Shown piece after piece: positions 25,541-34,266 of a stretch of 64,000 nucleotides of DNA (position 1 is the stretch's first letter; every line of letters starts with the position of its first letter). Both the position numbers and the translations under genes were made by a program. The stretch covers positions 620,001 to 684,000 of the forward strand of contig JAXMEL010000003.1 of NCBI GenBank assembly GCA_046348365.1, written 5' to 3'. The stretch is from JAEUPI01 sp046348365. GTDB taxonomy: Bacteria > Pseudomonadota > Gammaproteobacteria > Burkholderiales > Burkholderiaceae_C. The notes below the pieces were generated by a model. The model worked only from the letters and a program-made list of their open reading frames with translations. It had not been told where the DNA came from and ran no database searches.

Positions 25541-25960
25541 ATGGACAAGCGATTCTTCCTCGGCTGGCTGCTGATGTTCGTGGTGTGGATGGCCGGCAGC
25601 ATCGCCGTGCATGGTGCATTGCTGGGCGCCGACTACACGGCGCTGCAAGGCAAGCTGTTCCGCACCGAGCAGGACTCGCAGCAGCACTTTCCGCTGATGC
25701 TGCTCGCGCATGTGCTGCTGGCCGGCTCGCTGACATGGATCTACGCGCGCGGCCGCGAGGCGGGCAAGGCGTGGCTGGGGCAGGGCATCCGCTTCGGCAT
25801 CGCGATCGCGCTGCTCACGGTGGTGCCCACCTACACGATCTACTACGTCGTGCAGCCGATGCCGGCGGCGCTGGCCGTCAAGCAGATCGTGTTCGACAGC
25901 GTGCTGATGATCGTGCTCGGCATCGTGGTGGCGTGGTGGTATCGCGAGCGCGCGGCTTGA
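25541..25960 (+). CDS. Small integral membrane protein with four helices, function unknown
   Basis: A 139-residue protein beginning MDKRFFLGWLLMFVVWMAGS with an AGGAG ribosome site. Four hydrophobic segments are visible: about residues 6-25, 50-68, 80-100 (with PTYTIYYVV after it) and 112-134. I do not recognise the family. The C-terminus ends in basic YRERAA, suggesting a cytoplasmic tail. Its TGA overlaps the next ATG (TGATG), so it is translated together with the GFA-family protein. No function is offered. Confidence 0.8.
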   Translation: MDKRFFLGWLLMFVVWMAGSIAVHGALLGADYTALQGKLFRTEQDSQQHFPLMLLAHVLLAGSLTWIYARGREAGKAWLGQGIRFGIAIALLTVVPTYTIYYVVQPMPAALAVKQIVFDSVLMIVLGIVVAWWYRERAA

Positions 25961-26373
25961 TGGCGGGCGCTGCATCCGGGCCGCTGACCGGCCGCTGCCA
26001 CTGCGGCGCGGTGAGCGTCACCATCCCGCGGCCGCCGGCCGAGGTCACCAACTGCAATTGCACGCTGTGCCGCCGCGTGGGCGGGCTGTGGGCCTACTAC
26101 CCCTGCGCCGAGGTGCAGGTGGCGGGCGACCCCGAGCACACCGATAGCTACGTGCAGGGCGACCGCACGCTGCGCACCGTGCGCTGCAAGACCTGCGGCT
26201 GCGTGACGCACTGGGAGCCGCTCGACCGCGCGCAGCATCCGCGCATGGGCGTCAACATGCGCATGTTCGAGCCCGGCGCGGCCGGCGACTACCGCATCAA
26301 GCTGCTCGACGGGGCCGAGAGCTGGGAGGCGTTCTACTGGGAAGACATCGCCAGGCCCGCAGGCCGCGGCTGA
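25960..26373 (+). CDS. GFA family protein (glutathione-dependent formaldehyde-activating enzyme-like, zinc-binding)
   Basis: A 137-residue zinc-binding protein of the GFA/CENP-V fold. The cysteine motifs are GRCHCGAVSV near residue 12, NCNCTLCRR near 33 and CKTCGCVTHWE near 72. GFA itself helps glutathione react with formaldehyde, but most family members have no known substrate. The start ATG (25960) overlaps the stop of the membrane-protein gene. The 3' end lies nine bases from a convergent M81 peptidase gene. Confidence 0.9.
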   Translation: MAGAASGPLTGRCHCGAVSVTIPRPPAEVTNCNCTLCRRVGGLWAYYPCAEVQVAGDPEHTDSYVQGDRTLRTVRCKTCGCVTHWEPLDRAQHPRMGVNMRMFEPGAAGDYRIKLLDGAESWEAFYWEDIARPAGRG

Positions 26374-26382
26374 GCCGCCGCC

Positions 26383-27873
26383 TCACATCGCATCGAGCGG
26401 ATAGATCGGCCGCCGCACGTGCTTGAAGTTCAACAGCGCGTAGTCGGAGGTACACACACCGGTACCGGCGCATTCGACGATGCCGCGCGCCAGCGGCCGC
26501 AGGCCCGCGCGCCAGTGCACGCGGCTCTTGAGCATCACGTATTTCTTGCGCTCGGGCGCGATGCCCACGGCGTGGAAGGCGGCCAGGTCGTGCGGTTCCA
26601 CGTGGTTGCTGATGACGACGATCTCGATGCCGTCGACCACGAGCACCGCGCTCGGGCCCATGTGGTTGGTTTCGCCGCGCGCCATCGGGCCGTAGTTGCG
26701 GAACACGCCGTCGGCGAGCAGGCGCACGCGGCCGGTCACGGTGCGCGGCTGGCCCTTCAGGCCGATGCTCGGCATGTGGAGCTTGCCGCCGAGCGGCAGC
26801 GTCACCGTTGCGCCGACACCGGCGCGTGCCATCATCTGCACCGCATGCGGATCGAAGACCGCGAACGCGGCGGCGTTGTCGAGCTTGGCGTCGAGCATCG
26901 CACCGAGAACGGTCATCGTGTCCATCGTGCCGCCGGAGGCGCAGTTGTCGCTGTGGTCGAGCAGCACGATCGGGCCGCTCTTGCCGTCGCTGGCCTCGGC
27001 CAGCTGCTTCGCGCGCGCCATAGAGGCGGAGAGCGGCTCGATCTCGTAGACGAAGGCCTTGCGCTGCGCCCAGGCCATGTCGAGCAGCTCGTCGCACCAG
27101 CGCCGGGCCAGGGCGGGGTCGTTGTCGGTGACCACCACCGCCGAGAGGCCTGCGTTGACGATGTCGGCATTGGGGAAACCCACGAACACCGACGCGCACA
27201 ACGCACCGTCGCGCTCCATCTGCCTGCAGCGCGCTTGCAGCTCGCGATTCGGCGAATCGTCGCTGCCCTGGCGCATCACGTGCGGCAGCATCGGTTTGTT
27301 GCCCCAGGCCATCGCCGGTTTTGCCTCGCCGGCCAGCAGCGCCAGGATCGCGCGGCCCGCGCGCTGCCCGGTTTCGAACATGTCGACGTGCGGATAGGTC
27401 TGGTAGCCGGCCACCGCGGTGGCGTGCTCGGCGATCGCCGGGTAGAAGTTGGTGTGCATGTCGAGCGCCACGCCGATCGGCACCGATCTGTCGATCGCGC
27501 GCAGCCGGCGCAGCAGCTCGCCTTCGCCGTCGTCGAAGGTCTGCGTCACCATCGCGCCGTGCAGGTCGAGCAGCACCGCGTTGCAGCCGGCGGCCACGGC
27601 GCTGCAGATCTTGTCGCAGATGAATTCGTAGGCGCTGTCGTCCACCGGGCCGCTGGGCCAGGCGCTCGCCGCGATGGGGATCTCGATCTGCGCGCTTGCC
27701 GCCTCGGCCAGCTCGATGAACGCGCCGATCGCCGAGCCGGTGCCCTTGTAGGCCTCGTACGCCGCGCGGCCCGCGGGCGGCACCTCGCCGCCGAGCGCGA
27801 AGCGCTTCAGCGGCGTGGGCACCGGCGAGAAGGTGTTGGTCTCGTGCTTCATCTGGGCAATGACGATCTTCAT
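26383..27873 (-). CDS. M81 family metallopeptidase (microcystinase MlrC-like), first copy
   Basis: A 496-residue protein of peptidase family M81 (DUF1485 plus MlrC C-terminal domain). Family motifs are KHETNTFSP at the N-terminus, LLDLHGAMV near residue 106, ALDMHTNF near 134, and LLDHSDNCASGG opening the C-terminal domain; these His and Asp residues are candidates for the metal site. MlrC of Sphingopyxis is the best-known member and cuts linear microcystin; most relatives are orphan. The start at 27873 has a GGAG site. It is divergent from the DOMON-like/NamZ genes; a second M81 gene lies on the other side of these. Confidence 0.9.
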   Translation of the reverse strand: MKIVIAQMKHETNTFSPVPTPLKRFALGGEVPPAGRAAYEAYKGTGSAIGAFIELAEAASAQIEIPIAASAWPSGPVDDSAYEFICDKICSAVAAGCNAVLLDLHGAMVTQTFDDGEGELLRRLRAIDRSVPIGVALDMHTNFYPAIAEHATAVAGYQTYPHVDMFETGQRAGRAILALLAGEAKPAMAWGNKPMLPHVMRQGSDDSPNRELQARCRQMERDGALCASVFVGFPNADIVNAGLSAVVVTDNDPALARRWCDELLDMAWAQRKAFVYEIEPLSASMARAKQLAEASDGKSGPIVLLDHSDNCASGGTMDTMTVLGAMLDAKLDNAAAFAVFDPHAVQMMARAGVGATVTLPLGGKLHMPSIGLKGQPRTVTGRVRLLADGVFRNYGPMARGETNHMGPSAVLVVDGIEIVVISNHVEPHDLAAFHAVGIAPERKKYVMLKSRVHWRAGLRPLARGIVECAGTGVCTSDYALLNFKHVRRPIYPLDAM

Positions 27874-28045
27874 GCAGTGCTCCGGTGGTGGCGCGCCATC
27901 GTTGACCCATGCTGCGCCGGCCGCAGTATTGCGCAAGCCGGGCCGGCGGTGCGGCGGCGGTGCGCACCGTTCGGTGATACAACCGGCCGCGGCGGCAGGT
28001 GGGGTCGTTCGGCCCCAGCCTCGCCGCCGCCGAAAGACCGCCTCG

Positions 28046-28618
28046 TTGGAACCGCTCGGACTCGTCTCGCACCCGCAGCACCCGCCGGCCGCGATCCGCG
28101 GCGTGCAGGCGCATCTACTCGGCATCGACGCCGGCCGGCTGCGCCTGCGCTGGCGCGTCGACGGTGCGCACGCGCTGGTGCTGCCGCCTGCAGCCGGCAC
28201 GGCTCGCGCCGACGGCTTGTGGCAGACGACGTGCTTCGAGGTCTTCCTCCGCCGCGACGGCCGGCCCGACGACGCCGGCGCCTACGTCGAATGGAACCTC
28301 TCGCCGTCGGGCCGCTGGAACGCCTACGACTTCGTAGCGTACCGCGAAGGCATGGCGCCGCGCCCGCTGCCGCGCGCCCCCGAGACATCGATGCGCAGCG
28401 ACGGCGACGACCCCGACCGCGCGCTGATCTTCGACGCCGCGCTGCCGCTCGCGGGGGCGCCGCCGCTGCCGTGCCGGCTCGGCATCAGCGCCGTGATCGA
28501 AGAACACGGCGGCATCAAGAGCTACTGGGCGCTGGCGCATCCTGCGGCCGGCGGCCCCGACTTCCACGCCGCCGCCTGCTGGTCCGCTCGCCTCGAGCCA
28601 AGCGCCGCAACACCATGA
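28046..28618 (+). CDS. DOMON-like domain protein
   Basis: A protein of about 190 residues with the beta-sandwich pattern of DOMON-like (type 9 carbohydrate-binding-like) proteins: LRWRVDG, LVLPPA, LWQTTCFEVFLRR, YVEWNLSPSGRWNAYDF, and GISAVIEEHGGIKSYWALAHP. Family members are common in Burkholderiales and lack known function. The start is uncertain: TTG at 28046 gives the usual N-terminus (EPLGLVSHPQHPPAAI); a GTG at 27974 would add 24 residues. No signal peptide is visible. Its TGA overlaps the ATG of the NamZ-type gene (ATGA), so the pair is coupled. Confidence 0.8.
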   Translation: MEPLGLVSHPQHPPAAIRGVQAHLLGIDAGRLRLRWRVDGAHALVLPPAAGTARADGLWQTTCFEVFLRRDGRPDDAGAYVEWNLSPSGRWNAYDFVAYREGMAPRPLPRAPETSMRSDGDDPDRALIFDAALPLAGAPPLPCRLGISAVIEEHGGIKSYWALAHPAAGGPDFHAAACWSARLEPSAATP

Positions 28619-29820
28619 GATTCGGCATCGATCGCCTGCTCGCCGACCGCGCGCTGCTTCAGCAACTCGCCGGCCGCCGGGTTGCGCTGGTCGCGCATCC
28701 GGCATCGGTCACCGAGGGCCTCGTGCATTCGCTCGACGCGCTCGCCGCCGCGGGTGTGCGCCTGGCCAGCGCCTTCGGCCCGCAGCACGGCCTCAAGGGC
28801 GACAAGCAGGACAACATGGTCGAGACCGGCGACGACGTCGATCCACGTTACGGCATTCCGGTGTTCAGCCTCTACGGCGAGGTGCGCCGTCCGACCGCGG
28901 CGATGATGGACAGCGCCGACGTCTTCGTGTTCGATCTGCAGGATCTCGGCTGCCGCATCTACACCTTCGTGACGACGCTGTGCTACCTGCTCGAGGCGGC
29001 GGCTGCGCACGGCAAGGAGGTGTGGGTGCTCGACCGCCCCAACCCCGCGGGGCGGCCGGTCGAAGGGCTGACGCTGCGGCCCGGCCACGAGAGCTTCGTC
29101 GGCGCCGCGCCGATGCCGATGCGCCACGGGCTCACGCTCGGCGAGATGGGGCACTGGTTCAAGCGCGAACTGCGGCTCGACGTCGCGTATCGCGTCGTCG
29201 AGATGCAAGGCTGGCAGCCCGACGCCGCGCCCGGCTACGGCTGGCCCGCAGACCGCATCTGGATCAACCCGAGCCCCAACGCCGCCAACCTGAACATGGC
29301 GCGCGCCTACGCCGGCACGGTGATGCTCGAGGGCACCACGCTGTCTGAAGGCCGCGGCACGACGCGGCCGCTCGAGGTGCTGTTCGGCGCGCCCGACGTC
29401 GACGCGCAGCGCGTGTTGCACGAGATGCAGCGCCTCGCGCCCGAGTGGCTGCAGGGCTGCGCGCTGCGGCCGTGCTGGTTCGAGCCCACCTTCCACAAGC
29501 ACGCGCAGCGGCTGTGCAGCGCGCTGATGGTCCACGCCGAGGGCCGCTTCTACGATCACCACGCGTTTCGGCCGTGGCGGCTGCAGGCGCTGGCGCTCGC
29601 CGCGATCCGCAGGCTCCACCCCGGCTACGCGATCTGGCGCGACTTCGCGTACGAATACGAACGCGACCGCCTGGCGATCGACGTGATCAACGGCGGCCCC
29701 GCGCTGCGCGAGTGGGTCGACGACGCGGCCGCGACGCCGGGCGACCTCGACGCGCTCGCGGCGCGCGACGAAGCGGCGTGGCGCGAAGCAGTGGCGCCGC
29801 TGCTGCTGTATCGATCCTGA
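28615..29820 (+). CDS. namZ: Exo-beta-N-acetylmuramidase NamZ family protein (DUF1343)
   Basis: A 401-residue DUF1343 protein; NamZ of Bacillus subtilis in this family removes terminal N-acetylmuramic acid from peptidoglycan fragments. Motifs: RRVALVAHPASV, FGPQHGLKGDKQDN, PVFSLYGEVRRPT, VFDLQDLGCRIYT, VLDRPNPAGR and MLEGTTLSEGRGTT. No signal peptide is visible, so it probably works in the cytoplasm on imported muropeptides or on another glycan. It is coupled by an ATGA overlap to the DOMON-like gene and flanked by two M81 peptidase genes. Confidence 0.9.
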   Translation: MRFGIDRLLADRALLQQLAGRRVALVAHPASVTEGLVHSLDALAAAGVRLASAFGPQHGLKGDKQDNMVETGDDVDPRYGIPVFSLYGEVRRPTAAMMDSADVFVFDLQDLGCRIYTFVTTLCYLLEAAAAHGKEVWVLDRPNPAGRPVEGLTLRPGHESFVGAAPMPMRHGLTLGEMGHWFKRELRLDVAYRVVEMQGWQPDAAPGYGWPADRIWINPSPNAANLNMARAYAGTVMLEGTTLSEGRGTTRPLEVLFGAPDVDAQRVLHEMQRLAPEWLQGCALRPCWFEPTFHKHAQRLCSALMVHAEGRFYDHHAFRPWRLQALALAAIRRLHPGYAIWRDFAYEYERDRLAIDVINGGPALREWVDDAAATPGDLDALAARDEAAWREAVAPLLLYRS

Positions 29821-29850
29821 ACACCGGCCGCCCGCCGCCCCACTAGCACG

Positions 29851-29921
29851 AAACGGCCCCCAAGCTCGCTTCGCTCGCTGCCCCCCGAGGGGGCGCGTCA
29901 GTGGCTTCGGGCGGCCGGGCG
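29851..29921. repeat. Short intergenic palindromic repeat typical of Comamonadaceae-type genomes
   Basis: The gap between namZ and the second M81 gene contains CGGCCCCCAAGCTCGC followed by TTCGCTCGCTGCCCCCCGAG and GGGGGCG. The arms CCCCCTCGGG-like/CCCCCGAGGGGG and GCTCGC/GCGAGC allow hairpin formation. I recall this sequence type as widespread between genes of Comamonadaceae and relatives. It may act as a weak terminator or simply be an extragenic repeat. The M81 ATG begins eight bases after its end. Confidence 0.6.
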
Positions 29922-29929
29922 CCACTGAC

Positions 29930-31369
29930 ATGCGTGTCTTCACCGCCACCCTCGCCACCGAGACCAACACCTTCGCGCCGATGCCCACCGGCCTCGCGTC
30001 GTACAAGGAGGCCGGCTACTTCCCGGCGGGCAAGCACCCCGACCAGCTCACCTTCTTCGCCGCGCCGCTGTGGGCGCTGCGCCTGCGCGCGAGAGAGCTC
30101 GGCTGGCAGGTGGTGGAGGGCCTGGTGGCGGCGGCGCAGCCCAGCGGCACCACCACGCGCGAGGCCTACGAGACGCTGCGCGACGAGCTGCTGGCCGACC
30201 TGCGCGCCGCGCTGCCGGTGAACATCGTGCTGCTCGGCCTGCACGGCGCGATGGTGGCCGACGGCTACGACGACTGCGAGGGCGACCTGCTGGCGCGTGT
30301 GCGCGCCATCGTCGGGCCTGGCGTGGTGATCGGCGCGGAGCTCGACCCGCACCACCACCTCACCGACGAGAAGCTGCGCCATGCCGATCTGCTGATCGCC
30401 TTCAAGGAGTATCCGCACACCGACATCCTCGAGCGCGCGCACGAGCTGGTCACGCTCTGCGGCGACATCGCCGCGAAGAAGATCCGCCCGGTGCCCGCGG
30501 TGGCGGACTGCAAGATGATCGCGATGGTGCACACCACGCGCCAGCCGGCGCGCGGCTTCGTCGACCGCATCCAGGCGCTCGAAGGCCAGGGCGGCATCGT
30601 CTCGATCTCGATCGCGCACGGTTTTCCCTGGGGCGACGTGCCGGGCATGGGCACCAAGGTGCTGGTCTACGCCGACGGCGATGCGGCCAAGGCGCAAGCG
30701 CTGGCGCGCCGGCTCGCCGACGAACTGATCGGCATGCGCGAGCAGCTCGCCGCGCCGCAGCCCGGCATCGACGAGGCGCTCGACCAGGCGCTCGCGGTGA
30801 GCGGCGGCCCGGCGGTGCTGGCCGACGGCGCCGACAACCCCGGCGGCGGCGCGCCGGGCGACAGCACGTTCATCCTGCGGCGCATCGTCGAGCGCGGCAT
30901 AACCGGCGTGGCGATCGGGCCGATGTGGGACCCGGGCGCGGTGCGCATCGCGTTCGACGCCGGTGTCGGCGCGCGATTGGCCTTGCGCATCGGCGGCAAG
31001 ATCGGCCCGCTCTCGGGCCAGCCGATCGACCTGCCGTGCACCGTGAAGGCGCTGCGCAGCGACCTGCAGATGACCGGCCTGGGCGGCGCGATGCAATCGC
31101 TGGGTGCGAGCGCGCTGGTGGAATCCGCCGGCGTGCAGATGCTGCTGATCAGCATCCGCTCACAGGCCATGGGCACCGACTGCTTCACCAACATGGGCTG
31201 CGACCTCGCGCGTTGCCGCATCATCGTCGTCAAGTCGTCGCAGCACTTCTACGCCGCGTACTCCAAGATCGCCAAGCAGGTGATCTACGTGAACGCGCCG
31301 GGCGTGGTGACGGCCGATCTGAAGAGCCTGCCTTACACGAAAATCGAGCGGCCGAAATGGCCGCTGTAG
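29930..31369 (+). CDS. M81 family metallopeptidase (MlrC-like), second copy
   Basis: A 479-residue M81 protein from a different branch than the copy at 26383-27873. Motifs are LATETNTFAP at the start (the first copy has KHETNTFSP, so the first His is Thr here), VLLGLHGAMV near residue 105, GAELDPHHHL near 139, and LADGADNPGGGAPGD opening the MlrC C-terminal domain. Length and domain order match the family. It reads in the same direction as namZ, 109 bases downstream across the palindromic repeat. Natural substrates of this branch are unknown; small peptides or amides with unusual bonds are likely by family analogy. Confidence 0.9.
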   Translation: MRVFTATLATETNTFAPMPTGLASYKEAGYFPAGKHPDQLTFFAAPLWALRLRARELGWQVVEGLVAAAQPSGTTTREAYETLRDELLADLRAALPVNIVLLGLHGAMVADGYDDCEGDLLARVRAIVGPGVVIGAELDPHHHLTDEKLRHADLLIAFKEYPHTDILERAHELVTLCGDIAAKKIRPVPAVADCKMIAMVHTTRQPARGFVDRIQALEGQGGIVSISIAHGFPWGDVPGMGTKVLVYADGDAAKAQALARRLADELIGMREQLAAPQPGIDEALDQALAVSGGPAVLADGADNPGGGAPGDSTFILRRIVERGITGVAIGPMWDPGAVRIAFDAGVGARLALRIGGKIGPLSGQPIDLPCTVKALRSDLQMTGLGGAMQSLGASALVESAGVQMLLISIRSQAMGTDCFTNMGCDLARCRIIVVKSSQHFYAAYSKIAKQVIYVNAPGVVTADLKSLPYTKIERPKWPL

Positions 31370-31385
31370 CCGGTCGCGGTTGTCG

Positions 31386-32660
31386 TCAATGCGCGACCAC
31401 CGCTCGCGGCGTGTGCTGCACGCGCGGCCCGCGCGCGGCGAGCGCGAAGAACGCGGCCGACGCGATGGCCAGCACGTCGGTGGCCAGCAGCACCACCGTG
31501 AGCGAATCGCCCGAGCCGGCCGACGCCAGACGGTCGCTCACCGCGCCGACCGCGAGGTTGCCGATCGCGATCGCGACGATGTTGATGAGCATCATCGTCA
31601 GGCCGGTGACGGTGGAGCGCATGCGGTCGGGGGTGAGGCCCTGGATCAACGCGTTGGCCGGGCCGTAGGTGGCCAGCGGCAGGAAGAAGCCCGCGCACAT
31701 GCCGGCATAGAACAGCGCCGAGCCGGCCGGCACGAGGCGATAGGCGATCATCAGCGGGCCGCACAGAAGAACGAGCGCCACCAGGAAGCCGGCGTGGCCG
31801 CCCTTGATGCGGTGTGCGACGCGATCGCTCAGCACGCCGCCCGCCACCGAGCCGAGCGCGCCGAACGCCAGCTGCAGCGCGCCGATCTGGCGCGCGATGC
31901 CGGCGGCGTCGAAGCCGCGCTCGCGCACCAGCCACAGCTGCGCAAACGACAGGCCGGCAAAGGCCATGTGCACCAGCACGAAGCCGACGATCGTCCACGC
32001 CACCGCGGGCGTGGCGCGCAGCGTGGCGAGCACGTCGCGCACCTGGCGCGCGAACGGCGCGCCCGGCTTTGCCTCGCCCGCGCCGTCGCCGGCGCCGCGC
32101 CGGTCGGGCAGCAGCAGCAGCGGCAGCGCGATCACCACGCCCACCGCACCGAGCAGGACGAACGTGCTGCGCCAGCCCTGCGTGGCGCCGATGGTGCCGG
32201 CCAGCAGGAAGCTGAAGCCGATGCCGAGCGGAATGCCCATGAAGAACACGCCCACCGCACCGCCGCGGCGCGACGCGGCGAACAACTCGGCCAGCAGCGA
32301 CACCGCAGCCGGCACCAGCGCCGCCTCGCCGCTGGCAACGAGAAAGCGCGCCGCCACCATCTGGCCGAAGCTCTGCGCCGCGCCCGACGCCGCCGTGCAC
32401 ACGCTCCAGATCAGGATGCCGGCCGCCATCACCCGCGTGCGGCTGTAGCGGTCGGCCAGCGTGCCCATGAACACCGCCATCACGCCGAAGCTCAGCACCC
32501 ACACCGCGCCGGTGAGGAAGCCGTATTGCGCGTTCGTCAACGCCAGCTCGCCGGTGATCTGCGGCGAGAAGCCGAGCAGCATGTTGCGGTCGATGTGCGC
32601 GAGCACGTGGATCGCGAGCAGCGCGATCAGCACGCCGCGGGGATGGTCCTTCCAGCGCAT
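31386..32660 (-). CDS. MFS transporter, probable carboxylate importer
   Basis: A 424-residue major-facilitator protein with twelve helices. The N-terminal half shows LGFSPQITGELALTNAQYGFL and the A-loop GTLADRYSRTRV; a central loop of about 20 residues (GAGDGAGEAKPGAP) splits the halves. The type resembles ACS/aromatic-acid carriers. It lies 46 bases after the BKACE gene in a minus-strand operon (CMD, BKACE, MFS), so it probably imports the substrate of that short pathway. Convergent with the second M81 gene, 16 bases apart. Confidence 0.85.
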   Translation of the reverse strand: MRWKDHPRGVLIALLAIHVLAHIDRNMLLGFSPQITGELALTNAQYGFLTGAVWVLSFGVMAVFMGTLADRYSRTRVMAAGILIWSVCTAASGAAQSFGQMVAARFLVASGEAALVPAAVSLLAELFAASRRGGAVGVFFMGIPLGIGFSFLLAGTIGATQGWRSTFVLLGAVGVVIALPLLLLPDRRGAGDGAGEAKPGAPFARQVRDVLATLRATPAVAWTIVGFVLVHMAFAGLSFAQLWLVRERGFDAAGIARQIGALQLAFGALGSVAGGVLSDRVAHRIKGGHAGFLVALVLLCGPLMIAYRLVPAGSALFYAGMCAGFFLPLATYGPANALIQGLTPDRMRSTVTGLTMMLINIVAIAIGNLAVGAVSDRLASAGSGDSLTVVLLATDVLAIASAAFFALAARGPRVQHTPRAVVAH

Positions 32661-32706
32661 GGGCTTCTCCTCGATCGTCGGCGGGCAGCGCGCTTAGGTG
32701 CAAACG

Positions 32707-33750
32707 TCAGGCCGCGCGCCGCAGCGGCTCGGTGCAGCGGTTCGGCGGGTAGCCCAGCGCGGCCAGCGTCTCGTCGGCGTCGCGGTAGTGTGTGCCGATC
32801 TGGTAGATGCGGCGCGCCTGCTCGCCCGACGCCACCTCGCGGTGCAGCTCGCGCGCGATGCGCGCCATCTGCTCGACCTGCCGCACGCTGCTGATGCGCT
32901 CGCCCTTGCGGCCCCACAGGTTGTCTTCGATGCCGCAGCGCACGTGCAGGCCCATCGCGATGGCCATCGTGCCCAGCGGCAACACGTTGCGCATGATGCT
33001 CTCGATCGTCAGCACCGCATGCTGCGGGCAGCGGTTGATGAACTCCATCATGTTGCGCGGGTTGGGGCCGTCGGCGCCGCCGCCGATGCCCACCCAGTTG
33101 AGCACCAGCGGGCCGGTGTACACGCCGCGGCGGATCAGCCGCTCCACGGTTTCGAGCTGGCCGGTGTCGCCGAGCATGAAGTGCGGCTGAATGCCGCCCG
33201 CCTGAAGCCGCTTCAGGTGCTCGGCCACGAACGCCGGGCCCGACGGGATCGTCATCTCGCTGTACGCCGCCTGGTACGGCGGCAACGCGAGCGAGGTGCC
33301 GGCCACGTCGTCGGCGCTCATCAGCTCGCAGACGTTCATCTGGTTGGTGTTGATGGCGATCGTCACCTGGTCGGGCTTGGGCGTCAGCTCGGCCAGCATG
33401 TGGCGCGTGTCGTCGTTCAGCCACTTGGCGTCGCCGCCTTCGCCCTCGGGCGCGAACGAGATCGAGCCGCCCACCTGCAGCAGCATCTTCGGCACCGCGC
33501 TGCGCAGCCGCGCCAGCATCTCGTTGAACATCGAGATGCGCTTGGAGCCCTTGCCGTCGGCCTCGCGCACGTGCACGTGCAGCACGGTGGCGCCGGCGTT
33601 CCAGCAGTCCACCGCCTTCTGCACCTGCTCGGCCATGGTGATCGGTATGTCGTCGGAGTCGCCGGGCAGGAACTCGGGGCCATAGGGCGCGGCCTGGATC
33701 ACCAGCGGCGGTTGGTTCTCGGGCAGCAGCGAATCGTCGAGGAATTGCAT
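32707..33750 (-). CDS. BKACE family enzyme (3-keto acid cleavage, DUF849)
   Basis: A 347-residue zinc enzyme of the beta-keto acid cleavage family. BKACE enzymes condense a beta-keto acid with acetyl-CoA, giving acetoacetate and a new acyl-CoA. Zinc ligands are expected in the HVHVRE motif (near residue 58) and at PHFMLGD (near 195); the family stretch LNWVGIGGGADGPNPRNM and the later MGLHVRCGIEDNLWG are present. The operon mates are a CMD-family protein upstream and an MFS importer downstream. The specific keto acid cannot be read. Confidence 0.9.
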   Translation of the reverse strand: MQFLDDSLLPENQPPLVIQAAPYGPEFLPGDSDDIPITMAEQVQKAVDCWNAGATVLHVHVREADGKGSKRISMFNEMLARLRSAVPKMLLQVGGSISFAPEGEGGDAKWLNDDTRHMLAELTPKPDQVTIAINTNQMNVCELMSADDVAGTSLALPPYQAAYSEMTIPSGPAFVAEHLKRLQAGGIQPHFMLGDTGQLETVERLIRRGVYTGPLVLNWVGIGGGADGPNPRNMMEFINRCPQHAVLTIESIMRNVLPLGTMAIAMGLHVRCGIEDNLWGRKGERISSVRQVEQMARIARELHREVASGEQARRIYQIGTHYRDADETLAALGYPPNRCTEPLRRAA

Positions 33751-33774
33751 GGCGGTGTCTCCTTCGGTGAACGG

Positions 33775-34179
33775 TTAGGGTCGGGGTTGATCGGCCGCCG
33801 CGCGTGCGGCCAGCTCGTCGAGCAGGATCGGTGCGCCGACGCTCAGCGTGTGGATGCCCAGCACGCTCACGAGCTGCAGCACCGCGGTGATCTCTTCCTT
33901 CGTCGCGCCGAGTTCCAGCGCGTGCCGGATGTGTCGGCGCACGCCGGGCGCGTACAGGTGCGTGCACGACGCGTCGACGGCGATGGCGATGAACTCGATC
34001 GTCTTGGCGTCGAGCACGCCCGATGTCATCGGGCGCGTGCCCATCGCGATGAAGCGTTCGGTCCACACCGGGTCGAGCGCGTAGAACGGGTCCCACGCGG
34101 GGTTCCAGCCGCCGCGCTCGCGCAGGGCGTCGCAGGTCAGCGTGGCGGAGGGGGCGGCGGCGGGGGTCGGATCAGGCAT
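33775..34179 (-). CDS. Carboxymuconolactone decarboxylase (CMD)/AhpD-like family protein
   Basis: A 134-residue helical protein of the CMD family. The core is IEFIAIAVDASCTHLYAPGV followed by RRHIRHALELGATKEEI, with one Cys and following His as in many CMD proteins; the C-x-x-C pair of AhpD is absent, so a peroxidase role is unlikely. It is the first gene of the CMD-BKACE-MFS operon and divergent from an AraC-type regulator. A lactone-decarboxylase or other small-acid reaction in the same pathway is possible. Confidence 0.85.
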   Translation of the reverse strand: MPDPTPAAAPSATLTCDALRERGGWNPAWDPFYALDPVWTERFIAMGTRPMTSGVLDAKTIEFIAIAVDASCTHLYAPGVRRHIRHALELGATKEEITAVLQLVSVLGIHTLSVGAPILLDELAARAAADQPRP

Positions 34180-34266
34180 GGGGCGCGATTGTTTGCGTCA
34201 GGTCAAACGCTGACTTGCCCGTTGGGGACGCGGATTTACCATTTCGGGACAAACAGGGTTCACCCG

